DNA from: Prosopocoilus inquinatus
Taxonomy: Eukaryota > Arthropoda > Insecta > Coleoptera > Lucanidae
NCBI GenBank assembly: GCA_036172665.1
Contig: CM069870.1
Location: forward strand, 29,238,001 to 29,302,000
Direction of reading: 5' to 3'
DNA length: 64,000 nucleotides
This document shows, in pieces, positions 10,262 to 24,262 of the stretch. The notes under the pieces are model-generated. The model made no database searches. It had not been told where the DNA came from and saw only the letters and a program-made list of their open reading frames with translations. The translations under genes were made by a program, and so were the position numbers. How positions within the stretch are numbered: position 1 is the first letter of the stretch; every line of letters begins with the position of its first letter.

Positions 10262-11430
10262 GTTAGAGTTAGCGAATCAAAAAGTTAATGTTTGGTGCGG
10301 AATGTTGTTTAACAGTCAGGGCCCTCGTAACTATGTGTGCAAAGCGTGCATTGCACGCGGGCGCCAGGTTTAAGGGGCGCCAATTAGCCTCTTGGCCACT
10401 GGACATGTTTTGTCATTTTCTTCGACAAAAAATTAACGGGAAACAGTTTCTTGTCTGGTAAAAATTATTCGAAGAAACTATCCACAAGACTGTGAAGAAC
10501 TGTCTTGATAAAGCCGTCAACCTCACGGCAAAACGTTGACTAAAACAGAACAGTTAACTGCGGCAATTAAAAGTAGGAAAGTTTAATTTTTCTGGTAAAT
10601 TTTTCATAAAACATTTAATTTACTTAATAATTTTATTATGTAAAAAAATTAATTTGTAAGCTGTTACGATTTGACTTGTCTCCACCGTCATTGCACTCTG
10701 TGCCCCTCGCAGAGAAAATGTAAAGAAAGCGTTTCACCGCTCGCCTTTGGTGGCTTGGAAAAAAGTGAAGGAAAATGCTTGGAGAACGTTTAAAAAAAGT
10801 TGAAAAGCTTTAAAAAAATTTTCCCTAATGTGTAAATTTGTTCATTTTTTTTATTTCTTTTTATTTTTTTAATAATTTCGGTAACTGACCGTTTTCGCGT
10901 GCTCCAATTCATCTGTCAGAGGGCGCCAAAATATGAAGTGGCACGCGGGCGGCTTTTGGTCTCACGGGGAACCTGTTAACAGTATAATTGGCCCCTATTT
11001 TATCAACGAAACTTTAAATCAACACAATTACTTGGAAATGCTTTAAAATTTTTAATGCCATCACCTGAATATGAATATGAATTGTAACGCATCTACTTCC
11101 AACTAAATGGGTGTCCAGCTCATGGTACCTTGATTGTTAGAGAATTCTTAAATTTACATTTTCCTGGTACATGGATTGGAGCTCACATGGGCCAATACAT
11201 TTGGCCAGCTCGGTTACCGGATATAACTCCCATGGATTTCTTTCCTTGGGGTTATCTAAAGCAAAAAGTGTATACCTAGAGAATTAATCGCAAATGATAT
11301 AAATGATCTAAAAACGCGGATTGCGGACGATGTTCGAGAAATTCATGTTGAATTGTTGAACAACGTTTACAAACTATTTAGGAAACGACTTGAAGATTGC
11401 GCGGGATGTGGAGGAGAGTATGTGGAATAA
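10262..11430 (+). pseudogene. Tc1/mariner-superfamily transposase relic, split by a hAT insertion
   Basis: Frame pieces give KVNVWCGMLFNS before 10317 and IIGPYF...NGCPAHGT...VREFLN...WPARLPDITPMDFFPWGYLKQKVY after 10975, the conserved second half of an IS630/Tc1/mariner transposase. The third catalytic Asp is in the PMDFF box; the second (expected before GCPAH) is replaced by Asn in QLNGCPAH. Several stops follow. The 659 bp between 10317 and 10975 plus one 8-bp duplicate is foreign; without it the frame is continuous. Confidence 0.75.
10317..10975. mobile_element. Non-autonomous hAT-type element inside a transposase relic
   Basis: It begins CAGGGCCCTCG and ends CGGGGAACCTG, and is flanked by a perfect 8-bp target duplication TTAACAGT (10309-10316 and 10976-10983). 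The 8-bp duplication and CAGG...CCTG ends are typical of hAT elements. GC-rich subterminal words (CACGCGGGCG) occur near both ends. No transposase frame. Confidence 0.85.
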
Positions 11431-14339
11431 CAATTAAATATTAAATTATTGTATTAAAAATAACATTTCAATTCAGTACACTTATTTACTTTGGATATTT
11501 TATTAAATTAGAACCTCGTATCATGACTCATGAAAAATATAAAACACGCGCAGCGTTATGCAATGACAGCATTCGTCAAACTTGCACTCTAAAAACAGAT
11601 TATTGCCACCTAACCAAATATTATTATATGCAACTGATTATTAGTCGCTAGTAATAATATTTTATTACGTGGCAATGATCTGTTTTTATAGTGTGATGTA
11701 CGTACCGAGAAATTAGATAAAGGGCATAAATGTCGCTGAAATATCGGTGATAAAAGAAATAATTATGGGAGGACTTATGATTTCTGCAAAAGAACTTTGA
11801 TTGAACCTTGATACTAGAAAAAATAGAATAAGTCATTAACGTTTTCTCTCACTACCAACGCCTAATGCAAAGCTGACGTAGACTAAATGAAGTCATTCAA
11901 TTCAAATAAATAAGTAGCTTTTCTGATTAGAAGAGAGTTCTTCAAGACAGTTGCCCGAGGCACGAACTCCTGTTATCTAGAAAAGTGCTTCTTCGATTCC
12001 AAACGTAATTTAGTGATATGCGTCGCGAATTTTCTTTCCAAAATTCTAATTTTTTTAATCAGTCAATTTTCTTAATTTATTTTAATTTAAAAAAGTGTAC
12101 AATCGGCGAGGGTGAATTTAAATAGAATAGAATCTCTGTTGCTTAAAATTTAACATCTAACAAAGCTCTTTAGAAATAAACTGATTTTTGTTAATCTTTC
12201 TTTCTCTCTTTCATATTCTAATTTAAATTTTGTCCGTTGTTAAATATTAATTAGTTGATTTATAATTAAATTCACATACTATTTCGTTTGTAATCTTTCG
12301 TTATTGTATTGAAATTTCTCTGTTGTTTGAATATATTTTATAATTGAGAGCTTTGGATTTCTTTTTATTTAAAAAAACGATAATAAGGGAGGACTATTAA
12401 GTAAACATAGAAAGAGATAAGGAGTGGAACGATTTCGACAATTCCAAAAGATATAAGTAGACACCATTCGAGCTATACGTGGAAAACGATTTGGAAATCG
12501 ATTTCTCGTTTTCCATGCGAAAACCAGGGCGCTACTAACAAAGAAATCGAAGTTCAATATCATACGAATTGCTAAAATAATTGGAGACAAAAGGGGATGA
12601 AAAGAGAGTTTCCAACCCCCGTCCAGACGTGCTCAACAGATCTTATCTTAAGTGATTACTGGACTTTGACTATAAAGGGTCTCGACGTAAGCAAAATTAA
12701 AAAAAAAATAAGTTTATCCCCTAAAACTCATATTAAAAAGGTTTTCTCTAGAGGAAACCTCATTACTTTACACACTGTATCTACAAAAAAGGAATAGTTT
12801 ATTCTGAAAATTGAAATATTTTTCAGCTTTTTAACAGAAACTACAATCACGGGCAGAAACTTGAAATACTGCAGCATTATCACTAGTGGGTTTAAATTGT
12901 TTATATGAGATTTAAAATACTCTTATCAGAAAACAAATATGCTTGATTTTTGTTAGTAGAATTCCCTCTTATTTGTTGAATTCTTAGAGCAGTGTTTTAC
13001 TACTGCCCTTCTCTTCCGATTAAAAATTCGACGAGAATACAGAATGAAAAAGAAATCTGTTAAATTAAGGAATGGTAATTGCGCAATTACAATTATTAAC
13101 GATTATTGCAATTTATTGGTGGACTAAATTTTTTAATGAATAATTAAATACTCTTAATAATGATGTTTTCTTGTTTCGGCAATTTTTCAATACACTTATA
13201 AAAAAAGAAGGAAGAGAACGGCGTTATTGAGCAGCCCTTTTGCATGTTCTGGTTATAATTCAGAAACACCAACAACTGTTATATGCAGAAGAGAAGCCAT
13301 ATTGTACAAACATGAGATTTTATTAAAACTTATCTGAAATCAGTATACATATACAGGTTTAGGTCTCTCCTTATTCCAGTCATGTACAAAGTTATTTTAT
13401 TCCCTTATCGTTAAAGCGCAGAGTATTTAAAATATGAGTTTGTTCTGCATGAATATAGAGAGTATATTATTCGTATTTTCTTTTAAAATACATAGTAAGT
13501 GGGCAGCAAATTCGAAACAACAAAAGTAAAATTTTAGAAACGGCTTGCTACTGACAATACTTAACATGAAATTAATGTTAGGAACCATAAGTAAAAAATA
13601 ATATTTCAATTGAGAAGTATTTAAAAAAATGGAAACCTTTTGTACAACATAAGCTTAAGAGCAACGTACTTTCATTAACGACTGAAACCTTTTGGTTTCA
13701 TTTTACTGGTAAACTATTCTGTTCTCTACGCAATTCAATTTCACAGGTAGTAAATATTAAACCTCTCTAAATAGACAGCAAAACGACATTAAGGTTTAGG
13801 CAATATTGCAAAGAGTCGATCCGACAATACGTTCACAAGCGGTGCGCATATTTCAGAACCAAAATGGCGCATTGTCGTCTCAATGATCACCATACAAATT
13901 TTAGCATCCGTTTACAGATATCATGTATATTGCGGTTGGGGTGACATAAGTCAAGGGGTAAGGGTGAGTTATGAACCATGGGTGCGTTAGGGCGTCGAAA
14001 AGGGAGGGATTTTAATTGCTTTACCAACGCGCCCTAGGGCGGCACTCGCTGTTTGAATATGGAATGGAGCTTTTCTTTTTCTTTGACAATAAATAAAAGA
14101 CACACAAACGTTTGCTCTCCTCTCCAAGTTCACAGGAGAGGTGGGGATGAGACATGATTTATTTAATATAGCGAAACATTTACATACACCGGGTGCGTCA
14201 CTCTAAGTAGGCACGCACACACAAGTCGAGAAACATCAAAACCACAATTTAAATTGCATAACTTATTACTAAAGTAAATTTGCGTAATAGATTCTAATGT
14301 CAAACAGGCAGAACGGCGACCTACATTGAAACTCCATTT
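11431..14339. other. Intergenic, nothing recognised
   Basis: AT-rich; several short frames without family signatures. No RNA gene seen. Confidence 0.4.
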
Positions 14340-14375
14340 CGTGATTAGACTGTTTGTGCATGTAGTCTAATCACG
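14340..14375. repeat. Perfect 12-bp hairpin
   Basis: CGTGATTAGACT and its inverse AGTCTAATCACG are separated by 12 nt. Possibly the core of a small MITE. Confidence 0.6.
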
Positions 14376-15348
14376 TAATTGACATACAGGATGTCTTACG
14401 GAAAAGGCCGCGCGCTATAACTCTGTTATTAATAATCCGATTTTAATAATTCAAAAATCACGTAAGACTGGTTTATAAATACAAAAGACATTTTTTTTTT
14501 TTTAATTTTAAATATGATATTGTTGCCAAGCAAGCGATAGACAACTTCCTGTTTTCAAAATAGCACCATATATGACAGAAAAATTGTAATAGCCATTCCC
14601 TCCACAAATTTGCAAACGTTTGTAATATCAACTTTTTGGTATACGTTGACCATAACTTTCAAATAAACAATATAAAATAATAAACAAACAATCTTAATTC
14701 TTAAGACAAACACAAAATACCTGTACAGAAGTGATCATCTGAAACTTCAAAATTGCATACGTTCTTAAATGCTGTCTAAAGGTAAGTATAAAATTGATTG
14801 ATAAATTTGAATAAATGAGAAACTATTTTCATAGTAAAAATTAATAAAAGCATTATATGTATGTATATATGAATTTGTATGAGGCGTAAATAATAATTGT
14901 TGGTGTGGTGAACAATACATAATTTTGAACAATGCAGTTAAATTAATAATCCATCACACCAAATTTGTTTCCAGAATTGAGGAAACGACGAAGTATTGTT
15001 AGACAGATACGGGAGTATACCGTGGAAGCAAAAAATCGCTTGTAAAATATGCGCTCAATCATCTGCATGACACACGGCTTTACAAATATGTAACTTTTGT
15101 TACGTGCTTCGCGTGACCTTTCCTTTATAAGTTATCGACAACGTGCGATTGCTCCTGATATTGTGTTCAACTTTTATTTCACCAGCTTACGGTTTTATCC
15201 GTAATACTAATTTGTAAATGCTTCCATAAAACTGGGAAAAATGTAAATATGCGGACCATGTTTTGCTTTTATTGCAGTTGATTACGAATTTAACGTGAAC
15301 CGCCTGTCTTATTGTTAATTATTTTTTCCAACACCTGTTTATTAGGAA

Positions 15349-15450
15349 ATCATAATAATGCCGATTTTGAATATATTATGAGCTCTATAAACACAAGTGG
15401 AATTATGAATCCATAATTAAACTGTTATTCAAAATCGGGATTATTATGAC
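15349..15450. mobile_element. ~100-bp MITE-like inverted repeat
   Basis: The ends CATAATAATGCCGATTTTGA and its near-inverse around 15425-15449 form arms of about 25 bp. Confidence 0.5.
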
Positions 15451-15477
15451 TTCATAATAAAGATAAAACTATGTGTT

Positions 15478-15597
15478 ACACTCGTGCCTTAACAGCAAAT
15501 AAGTCACTCAAGAAAAATTAGCCCACTCGAGTAAGCTCATGGGTAAACGTTCCTTTCGTGATCCTTTCGTGACTTATTTGCCTTATAAGACACTTGT
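15478..15597. mobile_element. ~120-bp MITE-like inverted repeat
   Basis: Arms share GCAAATAAGTCAC (about 15497-15509) and its inverse near 15568-15583, with weaker similarity outward to ACACT / AGTGT. Confidence 0.5.
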
Positions 15598-16592
15598 ATA
15601 ATAAACTGCCATTATTCCTTTAATGTGAATTTTAAAACATCACTTGTAGGTGATAATTGTACAGGTATATTTCAGTTAGCATACAATTAAAAGTTTCTGA
15701 AGAATCTTTATTAGTTTGCCTTATGATTTGCGATGTATCCGCGCAATAACGCTACAATCTATTTAAAAGCCATTTTAAACATGTTCTAGACACAGATTAT
15801 GTATATGTATGTCTCATGTGCTGTCGGCACCTTTGATCTTTGTTGTCAACGTTTTAACTACGCACTTGTACTGTATTCTTCACGTGTTTAATAATCATCT
15901 AGTAAACCAGTGAGATGATCACGCGTACACATAATCAAATTCTTAGGAGTTTTTACAAAAAGATTAAACTATTAATAACGAAAACATACCAATGAAACGT
16001 CTGTTTAAACTGTGCTTTAGGACAATTGTAATATTAATAAACTCTCATTAGATCTTATGACATCTGAAATTTACGAAAAGCCTTTATTATCATCCACATT
16101 AATGCCTACACAATTTTGCACTTATAAAAGGAATCCATAAAAATAAAATTGAATCTGTGACAAAGTGGCGATCGATACGCGACGTAAATGTAAAGCATAA
16201 GTTATAAGGGATATTAGATTTTTAATGCGGACGCATTTAGAAGCGAGCTTTTTCAGTATAAAGCTTATCGGTTAAGAGAATTCAAATTTTTTCTTTAGTT
16301 CACAAAATCGTGTCTCATTTTTTGGTTGTTTATTGATAACAACGCATTGTCATGTTCGAATATATCAATCATGTTAATAATCTTCCTACCGGAATTACAT
16401 GTATGAGTATTGAAATTCATTGACCTTTTGCAATATTTAAAAATGATCACCTCATTCAAAAGTTTGGTTTTGAAGAATAAGAAGAACCCGTGGAATATTT
16501 CGTAGATTTACTTAGGGAGTATTCAAAGTGGTGATTTAAGCAAGTGCCATCTTTCGTAAGTTCATCTTACGTTTAAGATGGTCTAATAGCAC

Positions 16593-16673
16593 TTTAGATC
16601 GGCGTGCACTAAGTGTATCTTCATCTAATTTTATTCCATGAGGTTAAAACGAGATGAAGATACACTCATTGTC
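16593..16673. repeat. Hairpin with 15-bp perfect arms
   Basis: AGTGTATCTTCATCT and its inverse flank about 25 nt, with further TGCACT/AGTGCA pairing outside. A related but decayed hairpin is at 25485-25585. Confidence 0.55.
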
Positions 16674-16847
16674 AGTGCATATAGTGTTAAATTAAAAAAA
16701 TTAAAAGTACTGTAAATTTATTTATTTATTTATTTAAAGTATTCACAGAGGTGAAATGATAAGTTAGTGTCAAAATTTTCGTCATTAATATTCTGCACTC
16801 TGTTACTATTAATGCTTCTGGACTCTTTCTTAGTAGGGACCTATTAG

Positions 16848-16978
16848 GCGTTTACGATAATTGGAGCGGTATATACCGGTTAATTTATACTCTCACTCTT
16901 ACTTGTTAAACGCACTCGCTCTATCTTACTGTTCTACCATGATCCATGTAATGCTCGAATTATCGCAAACGCCTATTA
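16848..16978. mobile_element. 131-bp MITE
   Basis: The terminal inverted repeat TAGGCGTTTACGATAATT matches the inverse at 16959-16978 with one mismatch. No coding capacity. Confidence 0.6.
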
Positions 16979-17079
16979 AGGCGTTAGTTCATCAAACGCC
17001 GCCAACGATTGTAAACGAACAGGATTTAATTAATCGTATCCAAGTTGCTGCTCAAACAATATATGCTGTAAATAGTTGA
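16979..17079 (+). pseudogene. Possible C-terminal scrap of a Tc1/mariner-type transposase
   Basis: The frame reads ALVHQTPPTIVNEQDLINRI then VAAQTI before a stop. This resembles the P...(E)DL..RI...A.. tail common in arthropod transposase relics. Too short to be certain. Confidence 0.35.
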
Positions 17080-17152
17080 AGAAAATATCATGCGAATAAG
17101 CTTTAAGCTTCGTTTCCTTTATGAATTTTATTTTATACATTTTTATACATAT

Positions 17153-17941
17153 GTGGTAGATTTTCACTAAATCGTTTGAGAACTGGTGGCATAGCTAAAA
17201 GTGGAACACGGCCGTCTCACCAATTATGAAGCCGAAGTAGGCCAGGGTCGGTACTTCACTTGATCATGAGCACGAACGACGTAAATCAGCCGTTACGATC
17301 AGCTGGTCAGTCAAAACGTTTACAATTTAAATTAACTTCACTGCAAGTAATTACAAGTTTAAGTATTAAATTAAAATCTAGTGCAATTCAAGAAGCTGCG
17401 ATTCGTAATTGCCGAACAAATTGAAAGCGAGGTACAAACAAATTGTAATTTCTCATTCCAAACTATTTTTAAAAGTCTTATAAATATTTTACATTTATTT
17501 TGTTTCCATTGATCGTAAGTAGTAATACTTTTCTTGTTAGCAGCGAGATTGCAGCAAAAGTTTATTTACGTAAAAGGGCGAAGGAAGAATATTTTTAACT
17601 CGCTTGCCTAATTAGTGCATAAATTTTCGGATTTATTCGTCGATAGTTGATATCGTAAAACATATTACTTCGCTCAGTGAATTAAAACTTTAAATAAAAT
17701 AATTAATAAATGATATCAGTGATGGTTATTACGAAACTCTGCGTTGAACATCGAGAGCGATATCGGTGGGCGTGTTCGTACCGAGAGGAATGCGAAGTTG
17801 ACATTCCTATCTTTCTCGCATCAACAGTTCCAAATAAGTGGTCTGTGCAACATTTTTTGGCTATGATACGGTAGCCACCAAAAAATACCCGCGTACTTAT
17901 ACTGATGTTATTTTATTTGCACACAGTAAAAGAACACCCTG
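17153..17941. mobile_element. TIR element copy 3, left end missing
   Basis: Homologous to the interior of 25-930 from the word AGATTTTCACTAAA onward, and ends with the same terminal sequence ...AAAGAACACCCTG followed by TA at 17942-17943. About 130 bp of the left end is missing. It is more diverged than the other two copies. Confidence 0.75.
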
Positions 17942-18058
17942 TATTTGAACATGACTGAAAGTTATTTCACGGCGTCGCCAATTTTACTTACCACATTTAT
18001 AAAAAGTGACATACGAGTATTTGAATTCGTGGTTTTAATCCATTAAACACATTTTGGA

Positions 18059-18224
18059 GTATTTGTGTTGAGTTATTTAGTTTTATAACTTTCTCAGCAA
18101 TACTATTTTTAAGTTTATTGATAGTACGAGACCTGGTGTTTGTATTTGTGTTGAGTTATTTAGTTTTATAACTTTCTCAGCAATACTATTTTTAAGTTTA
18201 TTGATAGTACGAGACCTGGTGTTT
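18059..18224. repeat. Perfect tandem duplication, 2 x 83 bp
   Basis: The unit from GTATTTGTGTTGAG to GACCTGGTGTTT occurs twice back to back with no difference seen. A recent duplication or slippage event; no function apparent. Confidence 0.9.
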
Positions 18225-21200
18225 GGAATAATATTCCAAACACAAAATAACATCCTATGTTATTTTTTAAGATAGGCCAAACAACGAAGTCTAGAGGTGT
18301 CAAGTTACAAGAGCGGAGAGCTTGAATTGACTTCTACTGGATGACGGCCGTGGAAGCCTTCAAGTTAAACAAACAGCGGGGAGGGTATGGATTTGCTGTA
18401 CCTACACTTACAAGTCTTTCATCAAAGTTTTTTCACAGTAACATAAGAGTGACATAAGCAACACGAGCTTGTAACACCATTTAGTTGGAAGAATTCTTCT
18501 TCCAGCTCATCTTCAAGCAGAAAATTAATCAATGATTTTAGAATTTGTTCTGGATAAGTCTGGGCTATAAGCGTACCATTAAACAATGTTAACCTGCGAC
18601 TACAACCTAATCTAACACCAACTTTTTTAGGCTGAAGGCGAGTTTCTAGATAGAAAAATGTGGATTAATAGAACTCCAAATGCGAAAATTTGAGAACTGA
18701 TGTAACTTTGAAGAGTGAAGAATGATACAGTAGAGAAAAAATGTTTTATTTAGTATGTTACCGTCGTTGATGTTTTGTGAAAATTGCAACGGTTTTTCAT
18801 AATCGGGAGGACTACGTTCTTATACCTTACAGCACACTTACACTTACCTTTACTGCAGTTAAACGATATGCATAAAGTTTCAAATCCTCTTTTCAAACGT
18901 TTAAACACATTTATACAGAACCAGTTTCTCTAAATATCTGTACCAAGTATTGTAAAGTATTAACACATTGCTTATAGTTAACTATTACATCGGGATTTTT
19001 TCTTGGAATGCCCCTAAAATCTTAGAATTTTTTCCACGGTTTATCAAGTATACTCAGCGACGTTCTACAGGGTTTGTTCGCTATTTTGGAATCACCCAGT
19101 ATTTCTGTTTCCAAAATGAATTTCATGGTAAGATGCTATGAGGTTAGGAATAAAAGAAAATCGCCGAGATAGTTGCCAAGTCGTTTAAGTCCACTGGCAA
19201 AGGATTTGATACTCGCTGGGCATCTCCAAGTGTCTGTTCGATGCTCACTCGTTGCATTTGAGTTCTAGGTGAAAGATATACATAATTTTGATGCATCGAT
19301 TAATGGCCGAATTCATACCGGCTCTGATTCTCTGAGTGTTTTTAATTTATTAGGCGATTGCCGAAAGAGAAATAAACATCTGTAAGTCTGTCGCAGCAGC
19401 TAATTGCAAAGAAATTAACCATCCAGCACGCCTCTCCGAAGAACTTCGATAATATTGGGGAAATATGATTCAAAGTAAGTGTTTTTTATGCTTTTAAATT
19501 AGAAAGCTATCATCTACAATCTACAATATACATAATATGTACTTATTCGTTATTAATGCTAATTTGCCAGAAACTGATATTGTATTATAAAAAGATAAGA
19601 TATTAAGCTTATCTTGAATCTGTTTTACTAAATGATACCATAGTTATCAAGTTTTAGGATAGTGTAAAACAGTAAAACAAATTATGGTACCATAAAATCG
19701 TACAGACACAGATGTACTTGTGTCCGTTTAATAACATTTCGTAGCTAATATTTCTTGCAACTATTTTCTCATAACATAAATTAATATAATGTAAAACAGT
19801 ATTTATAAACGTAAGTTTTGTTAGTTAAGGCTAAGGTCTTTACATGTGTGTTTATTCAGACATAGAGATACAGAGAAGCTCCTTAACTAACTATTAATTA
19901 TAAAAGAAAATTAAAATATACATATACTATGATATATACATATAAAAATTTCCACATGTGAAATGTGAATCGCTAACATTAGGTGAATGACGCATGTAAC
20001 CGAGTACAGCCCTACGAGCCTTGGTGGAATTTCCGTCAATATGTCGCTCGTAACGCGAAAGCTCGCCCCGGATCCTGGAAAGCTCCCGGAAAACTCCGGT
20101 GTCCACAGTCTAAAAATACTCTCGTGCACACGGTCTCTGTTGGCCTCATACAATACATTAATAAATCAGTAGTACCTTGTGTTAGTCTCTATCTCTACAA
20201 GACAAATTTAGTCCTTATTTTGATTACATCCCTTATTATGGCTGCTCCTAAAAGATATCAATATCTTGTAGAAAGGTTACCTCATACAACGAGCTCTATA
20301 TTAGTTCCATAACTGAGTTATCGTCAAAGTTTCACTTTTTTTTAATAGATTGTACAAATCTTTATTGTACATTTTACTAGACCTCCTAAAAGGAAACATT
20401 TTATTTCTTGCTCAATAGAAAATGTTTACTTTTAAGAGATCTATCGAAATTTCCAATAAAAAGTTATACATTCCATTGAAAAAGGTATAAATTTGGTAGA
20501 TAACTTACTTATGGAACGTGTTGTATGGAACTCGCTATATGCGATCATTTTTGTACCAGGTATTTTTTTTCTAATAGATAGTAACGGAACTATAGAGAAA
20601 TCCATAAAAAAGATACACCCTGTATGATGATAAATAAATGATACTGGAATGAAAATAACGTTGTACTTTAAATTACGAACATTGTATGTCTAGTTTATTC
20701 ACAGTTGTTACTTAATTAATATTCAACTTGAAAGATCTAAAAAATCTAAAAATATCTCGTAAATTTTAAGAGATACAGATACGTTTAAATCGAAGTAAAG
20801 TTGCTTAATTCGTATAAATAACAGGATCGTTTTTATTTTACCCTATTTAAGATAAATGCAGAATGAGTTAATGCAAAAGATTTGGACAATATTCCAGCTG
20901 GTTGTACTTAATTAATTTGTTTCAATAACTAATAAACTATAATAAGATTTGTATAATCTTAAAAATTTAAATTTTAAAATTAAAAATATACCTAATTTAT
21001 TCTCTTGTATTTAGTCTGATAACAATAGACTCATTTCCTCAGGACTAAAATAAATTTAACATAGAAATGAGAAAAAACCTTACAGTATTTAGCGAAGCGT
21101 TCTAAAATGTTAACACACCTGAATTATTCATGCTCGCAGTCAGCAAATCCTAACATTCACTTCTGTCTTCGTTAAGGTAATCCGACTCCACTTACCTTTA

Positions 21201-22997
21201 ATGTTATTTTACCAGCTTTTCTTTTATCTAAATACACGATAGTCTTTTGCCTGATATTTTATACAAAACGAATTGCAAGGTCTGAAAGTAATAAATCATC
21301 AAGTCTAATTTTAATTTAAATGTTATTTATGATTGTTTTATAGTTATTTTTTCTCTGTACTTGATAACACAATAGATTATTTCAAAACTGTTAATTTCTT
21401 CAACCAAATGTCATTGATGAATATCTTTTAAATACCTACCTACTTTAGCTAATTCATAAAATTCAAAACTACATATTTATTTAATTAATTTATTACTGAA
21501 ATGTGGAAAATAAAATTTAGAGCTGTTCTTGAGTATATTTAAAGTAACTAACACTAATATTACTAAATTTTACATAAAATTAATTTGAAAATTAAAACAT
21601 TATTAGAAGAAATAACAATATGATATGGAAGAAAATGCAAGTATAAATTTTTCGAAGCCAGTTTCATTCTAGAAATTAGTTGAAACCTTTTACGTAATAT
21701 GTCCAACCTACCCTTACCCGTTATAAGTGGTCTATTCATCGCATCGAGAATCGATGAGTTCCAGATTTGAGTGTCTGCTCCTCTTTAGCAATGGCCTTTT
21801 ATTTGCTTCCCATAAGTTTAGGGAATCATTACAGAAATAAGTGCTCTAATTTCCTAGTCTGCAGATATTGATTTACGTTTACATAAACTTAATGGTATTT
21901 AATAATTAGTAATTTAAACAGAGAAATTCCTTCTCTGCATTTTTTATTTTATTAATATTAACAACAGAGACACCTAAATTACAATCTCGCAACACGTCGG
22001 GGTAAAAGAGGTTTTGATTAAAATGTTTCGTATAAGAATTTTATTGTTTTAAAACGGACATAACGTGCTGATTGTTATTTAATTTAATTTTAAACATTCG
22101 CAAACATTATTCAAGATATACATATGCGGAGATTGCTCATTTGCATTGTCTGTTGTTATTTTGCTATGTAATTAGTAACTACAAAGTGCAAGTAGCAAGT
22201 ACAAAGAGTTAAATTCGGTTGCATATTCTAATGTGATTGCATCTCTGTGTTAATACGCGCGAATTCTACATAGAAATGCAATTCTCGTGTGTCGGTAGTT
22301 ACTTTGACTAATCCCATTATCTTCGATTTGGTAAAATTCGTTTTTTTTTTTGCTTTCAACTGTAAGTCCCTAATCTTAATCTCAATAGCAAACGATACAC
22401 AAAAACGATTTTATAACTTTTAAATGTTCACATTCGCTTTATATTCGGTTCATTGTTACCGCAGGACTCTTTTCCAGCGCATTTCGAGGAATCTGTAATT
22501 AGAAAACTCGTATATCCAATAATTACAAAGTTCTAAGATGGTAATTGGCCGGTTTCTTTTCTATGGCTTTCGGTGCGACAACCACACTAATATTTTCTGC
22601 TGACATTTTATCTTTCGTTACTGAAGAACTTCAGAGCTATTGCTATCATATGTACAGGATGTATAGTTTAGTATTTGTTTCGTTGTAAGAAAACTACTTT
22701 GATATTTTGTTGCTTCAATTTATTCAGTTATTGTGTTGAAATTCTGGTGAGATAAAGATTCAGATTCAGATTGCTAAAAATGACTTTAGATATCTTATTT
22801 CCTCTAATGTGTTAGCTACAATTGTTAGTTAAGCAGCATTTGAATTTTATTTTTTAATTCAGATGATACGAACGCCTTCAAATTAATTTAACCCTTACGT
22901 TACCTTCAAACAAACTGTGGACATCACCTCCTGCTGCTCTCGAAACTGTATAAAACATTTTCGATGAAAGCTTTAATTTTCTGAAAATTTCTCTATA
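18225..22997. other. Intergenic; weak repeat traces only
   Basis: A GC-richer patch at 19980-20110 has short frames on both strands but no recognisable domain. An inverted pair of about 30 bp lies near 20290 and 20520, and a TIR-like end (ACACCCTGTA) at 20615. No gene I can support. Confidence 0.4.
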
Positions 22998-24260
22998 CGT
23001 GGGCTGCTGGAAAATTTTCTGGAATCTAGTAGGTCTAGAATTGTTAGCGTTTATTAACTGTCATATTTGAAAAATTTGACGTTTTTCGCCTATTGACAGT
23101 TCCTATCCAAGTGAACTAGTTTTGTTTGTACAGCATTTGAGAAAAAGTAATTTTGTGTAAATATGGAAATCTCGCGTGAAAATTTTCGTGCCATGATTTT
23201 TTACGATTTCAAATGTGGTCTAACGCCGAAACAATGGCTCGATCGGCTTCATTTGGCTTTTGGAGATGAAGCACCATCAAAGAGCAGTGTTTATAATTGG
23301 TTTGCCGACTTCCAGCGTGGATGTACCTCTCTCAGTGACGAATTTCGTAAAGGTCGTCCATCGTTGTTGCCACTAATGTAGATGCTGTGCGTGAAATGCT
23401 TGAGCAAGATCGACATGTGACATACCGTGAGATTCAAGCATCCTTACGCATTGACATGAAAGCAATACACCAGATTTTGCATGATCATTTGAACGTACGA
23501 AAGCTTTGCAGTGATGGGATCCCACACAATTTAATAGAAGCGCAAAAGCAGGGTCGTGTCAAATGGTGCGAAGAAATGCTCAAAAAATTCAATGGAGGTC
23601 GTTCAAATTTAGTTTATAACATCGTTACTGGTGACGAAACGTGGATCTATTCGTACGAGCCAGAAAGTAAACAACAATCTACCGTTTGGGTATTTCAAAA
23701 TGAACCAAAACCAACAAAAGTTGTCCGTTCACGCAGTGTTGCGAAGCAAATGATTGCTTGTTTCTTTGGTTTAACTGGACATGTAGCAACCCTGGCTTTA
23801 GAGGATCGAAAAACCGTGAATGCTGATCGGTATACTACAATTTATTTGCCGAAAGTCATCGATCAAATAAGAAGAAACAATCGAAATCGACGAATTATTC
23901 TCCATCATGACAACGCCAGCTCTCACTCAGCTCGTCAAACAGTTGATTTTTTGTCCAACAAAAATGTTGAATTAATAACTTATTGTCCATATTAACCTGA
24001 TTTATCACATAATGATTTCTTTTGGTTCCCAAATATCAAAAATAGAATGCGTGGTGAGCGATTTTCGTCGGCTGAAGCAGCGGTTGAAACATTCCGGACA
24101 CTAGTTTCTGAGGTATCATCTTCAGAGTGGAAAACGTGCTTTAGAAATTGGTTCGAGCCTATGCAAAGATGTATTGACGTCAAGGGCGAATACATCGAAA
24201 AACAATGATACCGTTTACGAAATTTCATATGCGTTTTTCCAGCTTTTCAAGCACCCCACG
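22998..24260 (+). mobile_element. Full-length mariner element, copy A (inactive)
   Basis: 1,263 bp, the usual mariner size. The ends CGTGGGCTGCTGGAAAA and the inverse of CGTGGGGTGCTTGAAAA are flanked by TA (22996-22997 and 24261-24262). Confidence 0.85.
23163..24208 (+). pseudogene. mariner transposase, D,D34D, frameshifted
   Basis: The N-terminal helix-turn-helix part (23163-23381) is followed by a 1-nt frameshift; the rest runs from 23387 in another frame. Catalytic boxes: TGDETWI (first Asp), HHDNASSHSA (second Asp) and HNDFFWF (third Asp), with exactly 34 residues between the last two, the mariner signature. An in-frame stop at 23993-23995 sits between the second and third Asp. The true C terminus (GEYIEKQ) ends at 24208. 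All three acidic residues survive but the gene cannot make a full protein. Confidence 0.9.
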
Positions 24261-24262
24261 TA

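Noticed and set aside
19983..20312. 109-codon plus-strand frame in a GC-richer patch
   Set aside because: Overlapping frames exist on both strands and no family signature is visible.
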